In this document: in pieces, positions 7,973 through 16,335 of the stretch | Position numbering within the stretch: the stretch's first letter is position 1 | Layout: the number at the start of each line of letters is the position of its first letter | Assembly (NCBI RefSeq): GCF_000341735.1 | Contig: NZ_KB455575.1 | Location: 673,131-737,130, forward strand | From: Methylotuvimicrobium buryatense 5G | GTDB lineage: Bacteria; Pseudomonadota; Gammaproteobacteria; Methylococcales; Methylomonadaceae | Length of the DNA: 64,000 nucleotides | Direction: 5' to 3' | Translations under genes and position numbers: made by a program | The notes under the pieces: model-generated | The model's input: only the letters and a program-made list of their open reading frames with translations | What the model was told of the DNA's origin: nothing | The model's database searches: none

Positions 7973-10084
7973 ATGAAAAACATCGTACTCATGACCCTTG
8001 GCGCCAGTTGGGCCGTGGTTCCCGAAGTTTACGGCTTTTTGGCGCCGGACCGCTTGCCGCTGTATGCCGAACATCCCGACAACGAATCTTTCGAACGACT
8101 CCGAAACGAATACGGCTTACAAGTCCCGGACGAAATCTGGCTGTGCACCACGCAAGGCGAAGTCACCCAAAAAAGCCTAAGTTCATTGACCCTATGGAGC
8201 CGGCTACTGACAAAACCCATGACATTGCGTATCTGGCAAGCAGCCGATACCGACGAACTGGCCACTCAAGCGGAATGCGAACGGATGCGTGAATTGATCG
8301 CTCGCGCCTGTTTGAAAGCACACGCCGAAGCCCGGGGCGGACAAGTCGTCCTATCGCTGGCCGGCGGACGCAAAACGATGAGTGCCGATTTGCAATGGGC
8401 GGCGGGTTTATTCGGTTGTCAAGCATTGCTGCATGTGGTCGGCAAAGATTTCAAAGCCATGCCCAAAGCATTACAAGACGCGGCGCCGGAATTGTTTACT
8501 CGGCCCTTCGATACGGACTGCTGTCATGCCGTTACACCGCTCATTACCGGCAAAACCCAGCGCAGCGATTTGCTGGATTTGCGCATGGACCGGACTGAAG
8601 CCATCGCCACCGAAGCCTTTTCATTGCCGCTACCGCAGTCGGGTTTGTCGGAAGTTTGGGCGGTCGATACGCTATCGTTGGTGCAAGAACTGAAAAAACG
8701 CGAACAACACGGCAGCCGCTTGCTAGGCAATTATCTATCCGAACTCGGCCGAAGCGAACATCACGAAAACTGGCGCAGTCTTTACCGGTTGCCGCCGAGA
8801 ACGATAGAACAGCTTAGAACCGTGCCGCTCGATGCACGACATCTCGATTGGCTGGATATGCTGCCGAAAGCCGACTTGCATCGGCATATCGGCGGCTGTT
8901 TGAATCTAAAAGCCCAGCGCCGGGTTGCCGATGCAGTCTGGCAAAACATGACGCAACAGGAACAACAACGAGCGAGAGGCCATTGTCGGCCCTTGCTGCA
9001 AAGCATTGAATGGCCTTGGGAATGGCCGGAATCTTTGAAAAACCAAGGCGTTCGCAGTCATAACAGCGCCGCGTTGCTAAGGTATGCCGACGACGAACAA
9101 CTGCAAAACAACCTCTGGCGTTGTACCGAACCGCGCATCGCATTAACGAGCCGGCATCCGCAAAAATTTGCAGCCTACGAACGGCCCGGCGAACTCACCG
9201 GTTCCGCGATATTAAGTCATCCTGCGGCGATCGAACCGTACGCTCAAGCCATCGTCGAACAAGCCGTGCAAGAAGGTCTTGCCTATATCGAATTGCGTGG
9301 AAGTCCCCAGAAATATGGCGATGGTCTGGTGTTTCTGGAGTGTTTTTATAGCGCCCTGAAAAAAGCACTGACAAGCTTGCCGGACGGTAAGAAACCGCAA
9401 TTTCGCTTTATCGTGATCGCAGACCGGCGCGATATTGAAGGAGACCGAACGGCAAGACTGCAAAAAACCATTGAATTGGCAATCACGGCGCAACATCAAT
9501 GGCCTGATTTTGTGGTCGGACTGGACATGGCCGGCGACGAACAGCAAACTCGGCCCTCGGAAATCGCCGGATTGTTTACGCCGGCATTCGAACAATGCCT
9601 ACCGATTACTATCCATGCCGGAGAAGGCCAACCTGCCGAATCGATCTGGCAAGCCGCCTATCATTTGCATGCGGATCGGATAGGTCATGGTCTGACATTA
9701 AATGACAATCCGCCGCTGGCGCAACGGTTTCGTAATCGTGATATTTGTTTGGAATTGTGCCCGACCTCCAACCGCGAAGTAGTCGGCTTTCAAGACCCGC
9801 AATGGCCGGAAAGCGAAGGCTGCAAGCCTTATCCATTAATGGCATTGTGGCGGGAAGGCTTGCCGTTGACGTTATGCACCGACAATCCAGGTATAAGTCT
9901 TACTACGCTGAGCCGCGAATATTTAACGGCGGCCAGGATGAGCGAGGGTAAATTAACGCAATGGGACGCTCTTGCGATGATCAAGCAAAGCTTCATTCAT
10001 GCTTTTTTACCGGGCAAGCAGAAAGAAGCACTGTTAAAGCAATGCGATAGCGAAATATATGAAACACTCAGCCGGCAAGGCTAA
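7973..10084 (+). CDS. cad1: CARF-adenosine deaminase fusion effector (Cad1 type)
   Basis: 703 residues from ATG 7973 (a start at 7919 would add 18 unlikely residues). Residues 1-170 form a CARF domain (MTLGASWAVVPEVY at the start; ligand loop LSLAGGRKTMSADLQWA about 127-143). A middle linker leads to a full adenosine/AMP-deaminase domain: metal pair DLHRHIGG (H303, H305), VGLDMAGDE (515-523), TIHAGEG (H548, E551), DRIGHG (H572), CPTSN (596-600) and the metal Asp in TDNPG (D637). All zinc and catalytic positions of the deaminase superfamily are present. The architecture matches Cad1, characterised recently as a cyclic-oligoadenylate-activated enzyme that deaminates ATP to ITP; that exact substrate is inferred here. 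Confidence 0.92.
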   Translation: MKNIVLMTLGASWAVVPEVYGFLAPDRLPLYAEHPDNESFERLRNEYGLQVPDEIWLCTTQGEVTQKSLSSLTLWSRLLTKPMTLRIWQAADTDELATQAECERMRELIARACLKAHAEARGGQVVLSLAGGRKTMSADLQWAAGLFGCQALLHVVGKDFKAMPKALQDAAPELFTRPFDTDCCHAVTPLITGKTQRSDLLDLRMDRTEAIATEAFSLPLPQSGLSEVWAVDTLSLVQELKKREQHGSRLLGNYLSELGRSEHHENWRSLYRLPPRTIEQLRTVPLDARHLDWLDMLPKADLHRHIGGCLNLKAQRRVADAVWQNMTQQEQQRARGHCRPLLQSIEWPWEWPESLKNQGVRSHNSAALLRYADDEQLQNNLWRCTEPRIALTSRHPQKFAAYERPGELTGSAILSHPAAIEPYAQAIVEQAVQEGLAYIELRGSPQKYGDGLVFLECFYSALKKALTSLPDGKKPQFRFIVIADRRDIEGDRTARLQKTIELAITAQHQWPDFVVGLDMAGDEQQTRPSEIAGLFTPAFEQCLPITIHAGEGQPAESIWQAAYHLHADRIGHGLTLNDNPPLAQRFRNRDICLELCPTSNREVVGFQDPQWPESEGCKPYPLMALWREGLPLTLCTDNPGISLTTLSREYLTAARMSEGKLTQWDALAMIKQSFIHAFLPGKQKEALLKQCDSEIYETLSRQG

Positions 10085-10502
10085 GCTGTTGTGGGAGCGA
10101 TCCCCAGATCGCTCCTCACCTAACGCTAGGTGAGGGGAAGCCCAAAGTCTAAGTTTGTATAAAAACACCGGCTATCAAAACAAACCGGAGTTCGGCAACC
10201 CCTTTTGAAAAAGCAAAAAATAAATAAAATTATCGTTCCCACGCTCTGCGTGGGAATGCTTGAGTACCGCTCCAGCGGTACGAGACGCTAGAGCGTCTCA
10301 GTCTTCGTTCCCACGCTGGAGCGTGGGAACGATAGTGGGATGTGAATAATTACACAAATTCCAAAATTTTTTGAGTTTAAAAAGCGGGAACACGGCACTT
10401 TGCTAAAAGCGGCTTTTTTCGACAACCTAGCTCAAAACCCTATCGGCCCACGGCGGTTGGCCCTAAGCCCAACTGAACAAGAATATCAACCCCAAAAACA
10501 CC
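10085..10502. repeat. Intergenic REP region between cad1 and card1
   Basis: No gene is visible. After cad1 there is a GGGAGCGATCCCCAGATCGC-type palindrome (10091-10115). A full REP unit then occupies 10232-10357: TTCCCACGCTCTGCGTGGGAA, GTACCGCTCCAGCGGTAC, GAGACGCTAGAGCGTCTC, TTCCCACGCTGGAGCGTGGGAA and the tail GGGATGTGAATAATTAC. The same unit, including the tail, recurs at 13097 and in part at 13269 and 28437. The last 140 bases before card1 are unremarkable. Confidence 0.8.
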
Positions 10503-11633
10503 ATGAACATCGATACCCATCTCATCCTAATCTCAGCCCAAGCCGTGCCCAACATCACGCCGATACTCGATGAGCAATACCGGCCCCGGAAAGTCATTAT
10601 GCTGGTCAGCGCCGATATGCGGCAACGCGCCGATTGGTTGGAATCGGTGATCCGAAGCAGGGTAGGCAATATAACTCGTTGGCCGGTCGAAAACGCCTGG
10701 GATATCGAACACATTCGCGATCAAGTTGTCGATTTGCTCGCCGTGCATCATGAAAACATCGCGCTCAACGCCACCGGCGGCACCAAACCGATGAGTATTG
10801 CAGCCTATGAAGTCTTTCGTGAATTCGATAAGCCGATTTTTTATGTACACCCGGAGTACGACCGAATAATCTGGATGCATCCGGCGGATCAACCTGGCGG
10901 GAACCTGGCCGATCGCCTAAAACTGCCGGAGTTTCTAAAAGCCTTCGGTGCCGAAGTGACCGCCCAAGGCGATAAATACGGCGTGCCGCGACGCTTCCGG
11001 GAATTGACAAAAACTCTGATCCTAAACGCGGAAACCTACACCGAACCGTTGCGTGTGCTCAATGCTTACGCGGCAAAAGCAAAACCCGCGCTGACAGTTG
11101 CACTGGACCCGAAGCATCAAAATTACCGCCAGCTCGAAAATTTGATCGGATTATTCCAAGACCATCGCTTACTCGAATTAAAAAGCGGCCAACTAATCTT
11201 TCCCAGCGAGGAAACACGCTTTTACATCAACGGCGGTTGGTTGGAACAACATGTATGGGGCATCTGCCTAAACCTGAAAAAAACTCTAGTATTGCAAGAC
11301 GTGGGCCGAGGCATCGAGGTCGAACGCAACCACAGGAAGCCGCCTATCAGGAATGAAATGGATATCGCGCTGCTCAAGGACAACCGGCTATACATCATAG
11401 AATGCAAAACCCATCACGACAAAAATCCGGTCAACAACAAAAATACCCAGGCATTGTACAAACTCGATAGCCTCAAGGATCTATTGGGAGGGTTACAAGC
11501 CCGCGCAATGCTGGTAAGCTACAACCCGCCGAATAAATACGATCTGCAGCGAGCGCACGATCTCGGCATCGCCATTTGCGCGCATCGAAGTTTGGCGCAT
11601 TTATCGCAAAAATTGACGGAATGGATCAGATGA
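10503..11633 (+). CDS. card1: CARF-PD-(D/E)XK nuclease (Card1/Can2 type)
   Basis: 376 residues, the usual length for the Card1/Can2 (DUF1887) family. The N-terminal CARF domain carries IALNATGGTKPMSIAAYE (about residues 86-103). A winged-helix-like middle leads to a restriction-like nuclease core: NEMDIALL (E285, D287) and IIECKTHHDK (E300, K302), the complete PD-(D/E)XK set. Characterised relatives are dimers switched on by cyclic tetra-adenylate that nick single-stranded DNA and cut RNA. Last of the three effectors; the CRISPR leader starts directly after it. Confidence 0.93.
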   Translation: MNIDTHLILISAQAVPNITPILDEQYRPRKVIMLVSADMRQRADWLESVIRSRVGNITRWPVENAWDIEHIRDQVVDLLAVHHENIALNATGGTKPMSIAAYEVFREFDKPIFYVHPEYDRIIWMHPADQPGGNLADRLKLPEFLKAFGAEVTAQGDKYGVPRRFRELTKTLILNAETYTEPLRVLNAYAAKAKPALTVALDPKHQNYRQLENLIGLFQDHRLLELKSGQLIFPSEETRFYINGGWLEQHVWGICLNLKKTLVLQDVGRGIEVERNHRKPPIRNEMDIALLKDNRLYIIECKTHHDKNPVNNKNTQALYKLDSLKDLLGGLQARAMLVSYNPPNKYDLQRAHDLGIAICAHRSLAHLSQKLTEWIR

Positions 11634-11716
11634 AAGCAATTAACTTTTCAAAAGCCGAAAATCCCGCCAACCCCCTTTGCAACCCATTGATAACAAAAGG
11701 AGAACAGAGGCGAGCT
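11634..11716 (+). promoter_or_regulatory. Short CRISPR leader
   Basis: The 83 bases between the card1 stop and the first repeat must hold the leader. They are A-rich and contain CATTGATAACAAAAGGAGAA. Orientation to the right follows from the intact first repeat and the degenerate last repeat. No promoter could be assigned with confidence. Confidence 0.5.
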
Positions 11717-13073
11717 ATTTGAATACCAGACCTTATTAAGAAGGGATTAAGACCTATTATTTGTGTGAATAGTTCATTATTAGATATTTGAATACCAGAC
11801 CTTATTAAGAAGGGATTAAGACAAATCCGGGAAAGATTCGCGCAACAAGTAGATTTGAATACCAGACCTTATTAAGAAGGGATTAAGACATATATATATA
11901 TATAAAGTTTAGGTTATACATTTGAATACCAGACCTTATTAAGAAGGGATTAAGACATAGCTTGAGCATTGACACCTTTAACAATAATTTGAATACCAGA
12001 CCTTATTAAGAAGGGATTAAGACCTAAAACAAGCAACAATTTTTCTAGCCCGTCAAATTTGAATACCAGACCTTATTAAGAAGGGATTAAGACTGGTGGT
12101 TTCGTTGAAGCTTTTCATGATGTTCAATTTGAATACCAGACCTTATTAAGAAGGGATTAAGACACACGTTGCCGCGCCATGCGTCGAACGGCACAATTTG
12201 AATACCAGACCTTATTAAGAAGGGATTAAGACATGATTTCGAGTAACGATGGTTGTCCCACTCATTTGAATACCAGACCTTATTAAGAAGGGATTAAGAC
12301 GCAATTTCGATTTCAATATCATTGGATGTCATTATTTGAATACCAGACCTTATTAAGAAGGGATTAAGACGTGAGCGATTACACGCCCATTTTTTATTAT
12401 ATCGATTTGAATACCAGACCTTATTAAGAAGGGATTAAGACGAACTGCAAACAGGTGGCAAATCCATTTATTTGAATACCAGACCTTATTAAGAAGGGAT
12501 TAAGACAATCCGTCCGCCGTAAAGTGGGAAATTACTTTACCATTTGAATACCAGACCTTATTAAGAAGGGATTAAGACGTATTAGATTAAACCTTTACCG
12601 TTTATTTTAATAATTTGAATACCAGACCTTATTAAGAAGGGATTAAGACCCTCTTTAATTAATGGTATTAGAAAGCCATCCGTATTTGAATACCAGACCT
12701 TATTAAGAAGGGATTAAGACGTCGGCAGGGCCGAGAGCCTGGATTGTTGGGCGATTTGAATACCAGACCTTATTAAGAAGGGATTAAGACGCCACATTAA
12801 CTTAAGCTTAAGGCTGAAATGATTTGAATACCAGACCTTATTAAGAAGGGATTAAGACTTCTTCCGGGGCCTCGTTGAGGTGGGCGAATGTTATTTGAAT
12901 ACCAGACCTTATTAAGAAGGGATTAAGACTGTAGTCGGGTTTGCTGGACAGGCGGAGTTGATGGATTTGAATACCAGACCTTATTAAGAAGGGATTAAGA
13001 CTAAGGTTTCTTGCCAGTCTGTCCAAATTTCTTCAAATTTGAATACCAGGCTTTATTAATAAGGGATTAAGAC
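11717..13073 (+). CRISPR. Type III CRISPR array, 20 repeats and 19 spacers
   Basis: Repeat of 37 bp starting ATTTGAATACCAGACC and ending AAGGGATTAAGAC. Repeats 1-19 look identical; repeat 20 (13037-13073) has changes (CAGGCTTTATTAATAAGG), marking the leader-distal end. Repeat starts are 11717, 11786, 11853, 11920, 11987, 12057, 12127, 12196, 12264, 12334, 12405, 12470, 12542, 12613, 12684, 12754, 12822, 12893, 12965 and 13037. Spacers are 28-35 nt and variable in length, as usual for type III. The expected crRNA 5' tag would be ATTAAGAC. Spacer 3 (11890-11919) is largely an AT dinucleotide run. Confidence 0.99.
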
Positions 13074-13096
13074 TGCGGTTTTTTTGATTATTTTTA

Positions 13097-13215
13097 TCGT
13101 TCCCACGCTCTGCGTGGGAATGCCTGAGTACCGTTCCAGCGGTACGAGACGCTAGAGCGTCTCGGTCTTCATTCCCACGCCGGAGCGTGGGAACGATAAG
13201 GGCTGTAAATAATTA
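13097..13215. repeat. REP unit inserted in the trailer of the CRISPR array
   Basis: A full copy of the 10232 unit: TTCCCACGCTCTGCGTGGGAA, GTACCGTTCCAGCGGTAC, GAGACGCTAGAGCGTCTC, TTCCCACGCCGGAGCGTGGGAA and the tail GTAAATAATTAC. It lies between repeat 20 and a fossil repeat at 13217, so it appears to have split the old end of the array. Confidence 0.85.
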
Positions 13216-13216
13216 C

Positions 13217-13236
13217 TATTAAGAAGGGATTAAGAC
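13217..13236 (+). repeat. Fossil 3' part of a CRISPR repeat
   Basis: Exactly matches the last 20 bases of the array repeat (TATTAAGAAGGGATTAAGAC). It lies 143 bp past the final recognised repeat, with a REP unit in between. The next ~32 bases (13237-13268) have spacer length and may be a stranded old spacer, cut off by a second, partial REP at 13269-13345. Confidence 0.85.
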
Positions 13237-13268
13237 TTGGATCTCTGTTGATGTTTAGCACGGTTTTG

Positions 13269-13749
13269 CCTGAGTACCGCTCCAGCGTCTCGGGCTGCAT
13301 TCCCACGCTGGAGCGTGGGAACGATAGGGGGATGTGAATAATTACGGCTCTTCCGGATTTCCCGTGGTAATTTGAAAGATTAGTGACAAAGCTAATTCTT
13401 AATGAATAAATTACATTTAATACCATCTGCTTAAAGAAAATCTTCTTTTTTTATTCGGTGTCGATCCGCTATTACCACGGCAAGTTCGGAAGAGCCATAA
13501 TTACGAGCAATCTACATAGCAGCAATTCCCCATTTGAGAGTAAAAAAGGGTACGGAGTGCACTTTCATCGTTCCCACGCTCTGCGTGGGAATGCATCCCG
13601 CAACGCTCCTGCGTTGCGAATCAGGTTTAACGGAATATAGTCAGGCATCATGGCGCTATGGGTATCTTGACCCTGTTGCTGTAAACAGCGTTGAATTTTC
13701 ATTGGAACCTCAGCCGCAAGTCTTGAGTCTCAGATGTGCTCTTAACAAA
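13269..13749. repeat. Intergenic stretch with partial REPs, no gene
   Basis: 13269-13345 is a truncated REP unit (GTACCGCTCC, then TTCCCACGCTGGAGCGTGGGAA and the GATGTGAATAATTAC tail). An inverted segment (CGGCTCTTCCGGATTTCCCGTGGTAAT near 13346 and ATTACCACGGCAAGTTCGGAAGAGCC near 13471) suggests an insertion element around 13346-13496. Around 13517-13550 is a relic of the AGCAATTCCC-type terminal repeat seen at 17763. Another REP hairpin lies at 13571-13620. I see no coding sequence here. Confidence 0.65.
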
Positions 13750-14154
13750 ATGAGGTTCACAACAATGAAAACAAAAACAGGAAGAACCCAAAACACTGTG
13801 TCGGTAGCATTGGCCGCAGCATTGATCGGCATGGCGCCATTAAGTGCGGAAGCGAGAATGAATGCCGAAACGGAACATCAACCCCAATTCATTTATCAAT
13901 CCAAATCGATCAATCACAATATATATAGTTATTTAAGCAAACAAGCCGGCGTGGTATCTCTGAAACCGACTCTGATCTATGTCAATAGAGCATACGGGCA
14001 AGCCATTCACAGTTATGCGCATGCGGGTGAAGAAACCGAGATTCCGTTGACTATCGAATATGTGAATAAAGCTTATAATCCGGCTATTTACAGTTATGAG
14101 GCCGCCGAATTGAAGCAGGAAGTCAATGTACCGCCTACGGTGGTCGTAGATTGA
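13750..14154 (+). CDS. Small secreted protein with three internal repeats, function unknown
   Basis: About 134 residues from ATG 13750, or 129 from ATG 13765; TGAGG at 13750 could serve the latter. A signal peptide is clear: a basic N terminus (MKTKTGRTQ), a hydrophobic stretch (VSVALAAALIGMAPLS) and an AEA cleavage region. The mature part contains three copies of a tyrosine-rich motif: FIYQSKSINHNIYSY, LIYVNRAYGQAIHSY and IEYVNKAYNPAIYSY. I do not recognise the family. It sits between the CRISPR array and cas2 but has its own terminator, so a role in immunity is not implied. Confidence 0.8.
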   Translation: MRFTTMKTKTGRTQNTVSVALAAALIGMAPLSAEARMNAETEHQPQFIYQSKSINHNIYSYLSKQAGVVSLKPTLIYVNRAYGQAIHSYAHAGEETEIPLTIEYVNKAYNPAIYSYEAAELKQEVNVPPTVVVD

Positions 14155-14188
14155 TTTTTTTCTGTTGCTTTTCCTTCCTTTAATCCCG

Positions 14189-14229
14189 CGCTCCGCATTG
14201 TTGATGAAACGGCGGAGCGTTTTATTTTT
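14189..14229 (+). terminator. Rho-independent terminator after the small secreted protein
   Basis: Stem CGCTCCGC/GCGGAGCG (14189-14196 with 14212-14219) and a T-rich run TTTTATTTTT directly after. It lies 35 bp past the stop codon at 14154. Confidence 0.8.
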
Positions 14230-14324
14230 CGTCTGCGCTCTGTGCTATAAATGCTTTTAGGCGTGCCGGTCTAGCGGCGTTTCGCCTCTTTCCGTTAAAT
14301 TGGATTCGCAACGCTGGAGCGTTG

Positions 14325-14358
14325 CGGGATGCATTCCAACGCAGAGCGTTGGAACGAT
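14325..14358. repeat. Diverged REP hairpin
   Basis: GCATTCCAACGCAGAGCGTTGGAAC, a REP variant with TTCCAACG/CGTTGGAA arms. An adjacent CGCAACGCTGGAGCGTTGCG hairpin precedes it at about 14307-14326. Confidence 0.7.
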
Positions 14359-14368
14359 AATCGCTTTA

Positions 14369-14635
14369 GTGGGAGCGATCCCCAGATCGCGATTGTCGAG
14401 GCCGGTAATGCCAAAAAACGAATAACGGAATCGAAGACGCAACGCCTAAGCACAGAAATCCAATGAGTTAAACGTTGTAGCCTTCGAAAACGACAACGGT
14501 TGTTTGGCGGCAGCGGCTTCGATATCGCGACGAAGGCGTCGCTCCCACAGAGGGTCTAGACTTTTCGATCATTGGTACATCCGTAATTAGGTGTTCCAGG
14601 CTAAAGCGTTTTAGTGCGGGAACTCGCGACGCGCC
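14369..14635. repeat. 267-bp direct repeat, copy 1
   Basis: Begins GTGGGAGCGATCCCCAGATC and ends GGGAACTCGCGACGCGCC; nearly identical to 14676-14942. It includes the common hairpin motif GCGACGAAGGCGTCGCTCCCAC. No reading frame in it looks like a protein. Confidence 0.9.
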
Positions 14636-14675
14636 CACCGTTGCTGAATTTATTGCTGAGTATAAAAGCCACATG

Positions 14676-14942
14676 GTGGGAGCGATCCCCAGATCGCGAT
14701 TGTCGAGGCCGATAATGCCAAAAATCGAATAACGGAATCGAAGTCGCAATGCCTAAGCACAGAAATCCAATGAGTTAAACGTTGTAGCCTTCGAAAACGA
14801 CAACGGTTGTTTGGCGGCAGCGGCTTCGATATCGCGACGAAGGCGTCGCTCCCACAGAGGGTTTAGACTTTTCGAGCATTGGTACATCCGTAATTAGGTG
14901 TTCCAGGCTAAAGCGTTTTAGTGCGGGAACTCGCGACGCGCC
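14676..14942. repeat. 267-bp direct repeat, copy 2
   Basis: Second copy, separated from the first by 40 bp, with only scattered substitutions (for example GGCCGG against GGCCGA). It ends where the heptamer tract before cas2 begins. Confidence 0.9.
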
Positions 14943-14952
14943 TTGCAAATCC

Positions 14953-15014
<62 letters not shown>

Positions 15015-15091
15015 CGCTAACCACTCACCCCCAAACCCGGCAAGCTTGCCAAACCCCTTATATCCACAATTTGCCGTTATGCTGTCAAACC

Positions 15092-15376
15092 ATGACAAAA
15101 CGGCAACTTTATCTCGCGGCTTACGATATTTCCTGCAACAAGCGTTTGCGCAAGGCTTTGTATGTGCTTCGCGCTTATGCGTCCGGCGGGCAGAAGTCGG
15201 TGTTCGAATGTTTTTTGACGCCGGCGGAAAAACGTGCGCTGTTGGATGAAGTTGCCGGGGTTATCGATCCTGTGGAAGACCGCTTTATTTTGCTGAAGTT
15301 GGTCGGGCCGAAGTCGATTCGTACGCTCGGTAAGGCGGTGTTGCCTCAGGACGGTTCGTTTTTTTATGTGGGGTGA
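15092..15376 (+). CDS. cas2: Cas2, adaptation protein (first copy)
   Basis: 94 residues from ATG 15092. The ferredoxin-like fold is recognisable from the first strand LYLAAYDISCNKRLRKALYVLRAY, with the conserved Asp after LAAY, then QKSVFECFLTPAEK and the later RFILLKLV strand. Cas2 forms the central dimer of the spacer-integration complex. It leads a compact four-gene unit and ends three bases before the cas1 start. Confidence 0.93.
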   Translation: MTKRQLYLAAYDISCNKRLRKALYVLRAYASGGQKSVFECFLTPAEKRALLDEVAGVIDPVEDRFILLKLVGPKSIRTLGKAVLPQDGSFFYVG

Positions 15377-15379
15377 ACG

Positions 15380-16333
15380 ATGAGCAGTTTGTATTTGGAT
15401 AGAAAGGAGTTGGCGGTCAAGCTCGACGGCCAGGCTTTGGCGCTTTATGAAGCAGGTCAAAAGAAAGGGACGGTTCCGTTGCATCTTTTGGATCGCGTAA
15501 TAGTGAGAGGCAATATTCAATTGGAAAGCCGGGTGTTGGGGGCGTTGACCCAACGCAATATCGGTTTTTTGGTATTGTCGGGGCGGTCTACCGAAGCGAC
15601 CGCGATGTTGGCGGCTAAGCCGCATGGCGATGCGGTTAGAAGGTTAGGGCAGTACCGGATGAGTTTGAGCGATGAAGCACGGCGTCCGCTGGCGAAGTGG
15701 TTGGTATTGGCCAAGTTGCGAGGGCAGCAGCGTTTGTTGCAGGATGCCTTGGCTGCGCGTCCCGATTTGAGAAAGCCTTTGACGGGCGCGCTGAATACCT
15801 TGCAAGGTATCGGCGGGACGTTACGCGGCGATGCGTTTGGCGTTTCATTGTCGGAATTGCGGGGTTATGAAGGTAGCGCAGCGGCGGCGTGTTTCGGCGC
15901 TTACCGGCATTTGTTCGCAGATTCGCTTAATTTTACCGGCCGTAAGAAGCGTCCGCCGCCGGACCCGGTCAACGCGTGTTTGTCTTTGGGTTATACGCTG
16001 CTGCATTACGATGCGGTCAGGGCTTGCCATTGGGTAGGTTTAGACCCGATGCTGGGTTTTTATCACGATGTTAGTTTCGGCCGGGATTCTTTGGCCTGCG
16101 ATCTGATGGAGCCGTTGCGGCCGTTGATGGATCAATGGGTTTGGCATTTGTTTCGCGAGCGGCGTTTGCGGGCCGAGCATTTCAGCGACGATAAAGGCCG
16201 GTGTTTGCTTAATAAAGAAGGCCGACAGCGTTTTTACGGTTTTTACGAGAGCCAAGTCGGTAGCGCCCGGCGTTTGTTGCGCCGTTACGGTTATGCTTTG
16301 GCCGACAGGCTGCGGCCGGAAGCGGAGGGTTAA
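15380..16333 (+). CDS. cas1: Cas1 integrase, catalytically intact
   Basis: 317 residues. The N-terminal beta domain (LYLDRKELAVKL...) precedes a helical catalytic domain with E164 in LRGYEGSAAAACFGAY, H229 in GLDPMLGFYHDVSFG and D241 in CDLMEPLRPL, the full metal-binding set of active Cas1. It integrates new spacers with Cas2. Second gene of the cas2-cas1-cas1'-cas2' unit, two bases before the paralogue's ATG. Confidence 0.96.
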   Translation: MSSLYLDRKELAVKLDGQALALYEAGQKKGTVPLHLLDRVIVRGNIQLESRVLGALTQRNIGFLVLSGRSTEATAMLAAKPHGDAVRRLGQYRMSLSDEARRPLAKWLVLAKLRGQQRLLQDALAARPDLRKPLTGALNTLQGIGGTLRGDAFGVSLSELRGYEGSAAAACFGAYRHLFADSLNFTGRKKRPPPDPVNACLSLGYTLLHYDAVRACHWVGLDPMLGFYHDVSFGRDSLACDLMEPLRPLMDQWVWHLFRERRLRAEHFSDDKGRCLLNKEGRQRFYGFYESQVGSARRLLRRYGYALADRLRPEAEG

Positions 16334-16335
16334 GA

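Noticed and set aside
11890..11919. Spacer 3 with a long AT dinucleotide run as a possible regulatory element
   Set aside because: It lies precisely between two intact repeats and has normal spacer length, so an odd spacer is the simpler reading.
12841..13026. Minus-strand frame with repeated SLNPFLIRSGIQI peptides
   Set aside because: It is CRISPR repeats and spacers read backwards; periodicity comes from the array.
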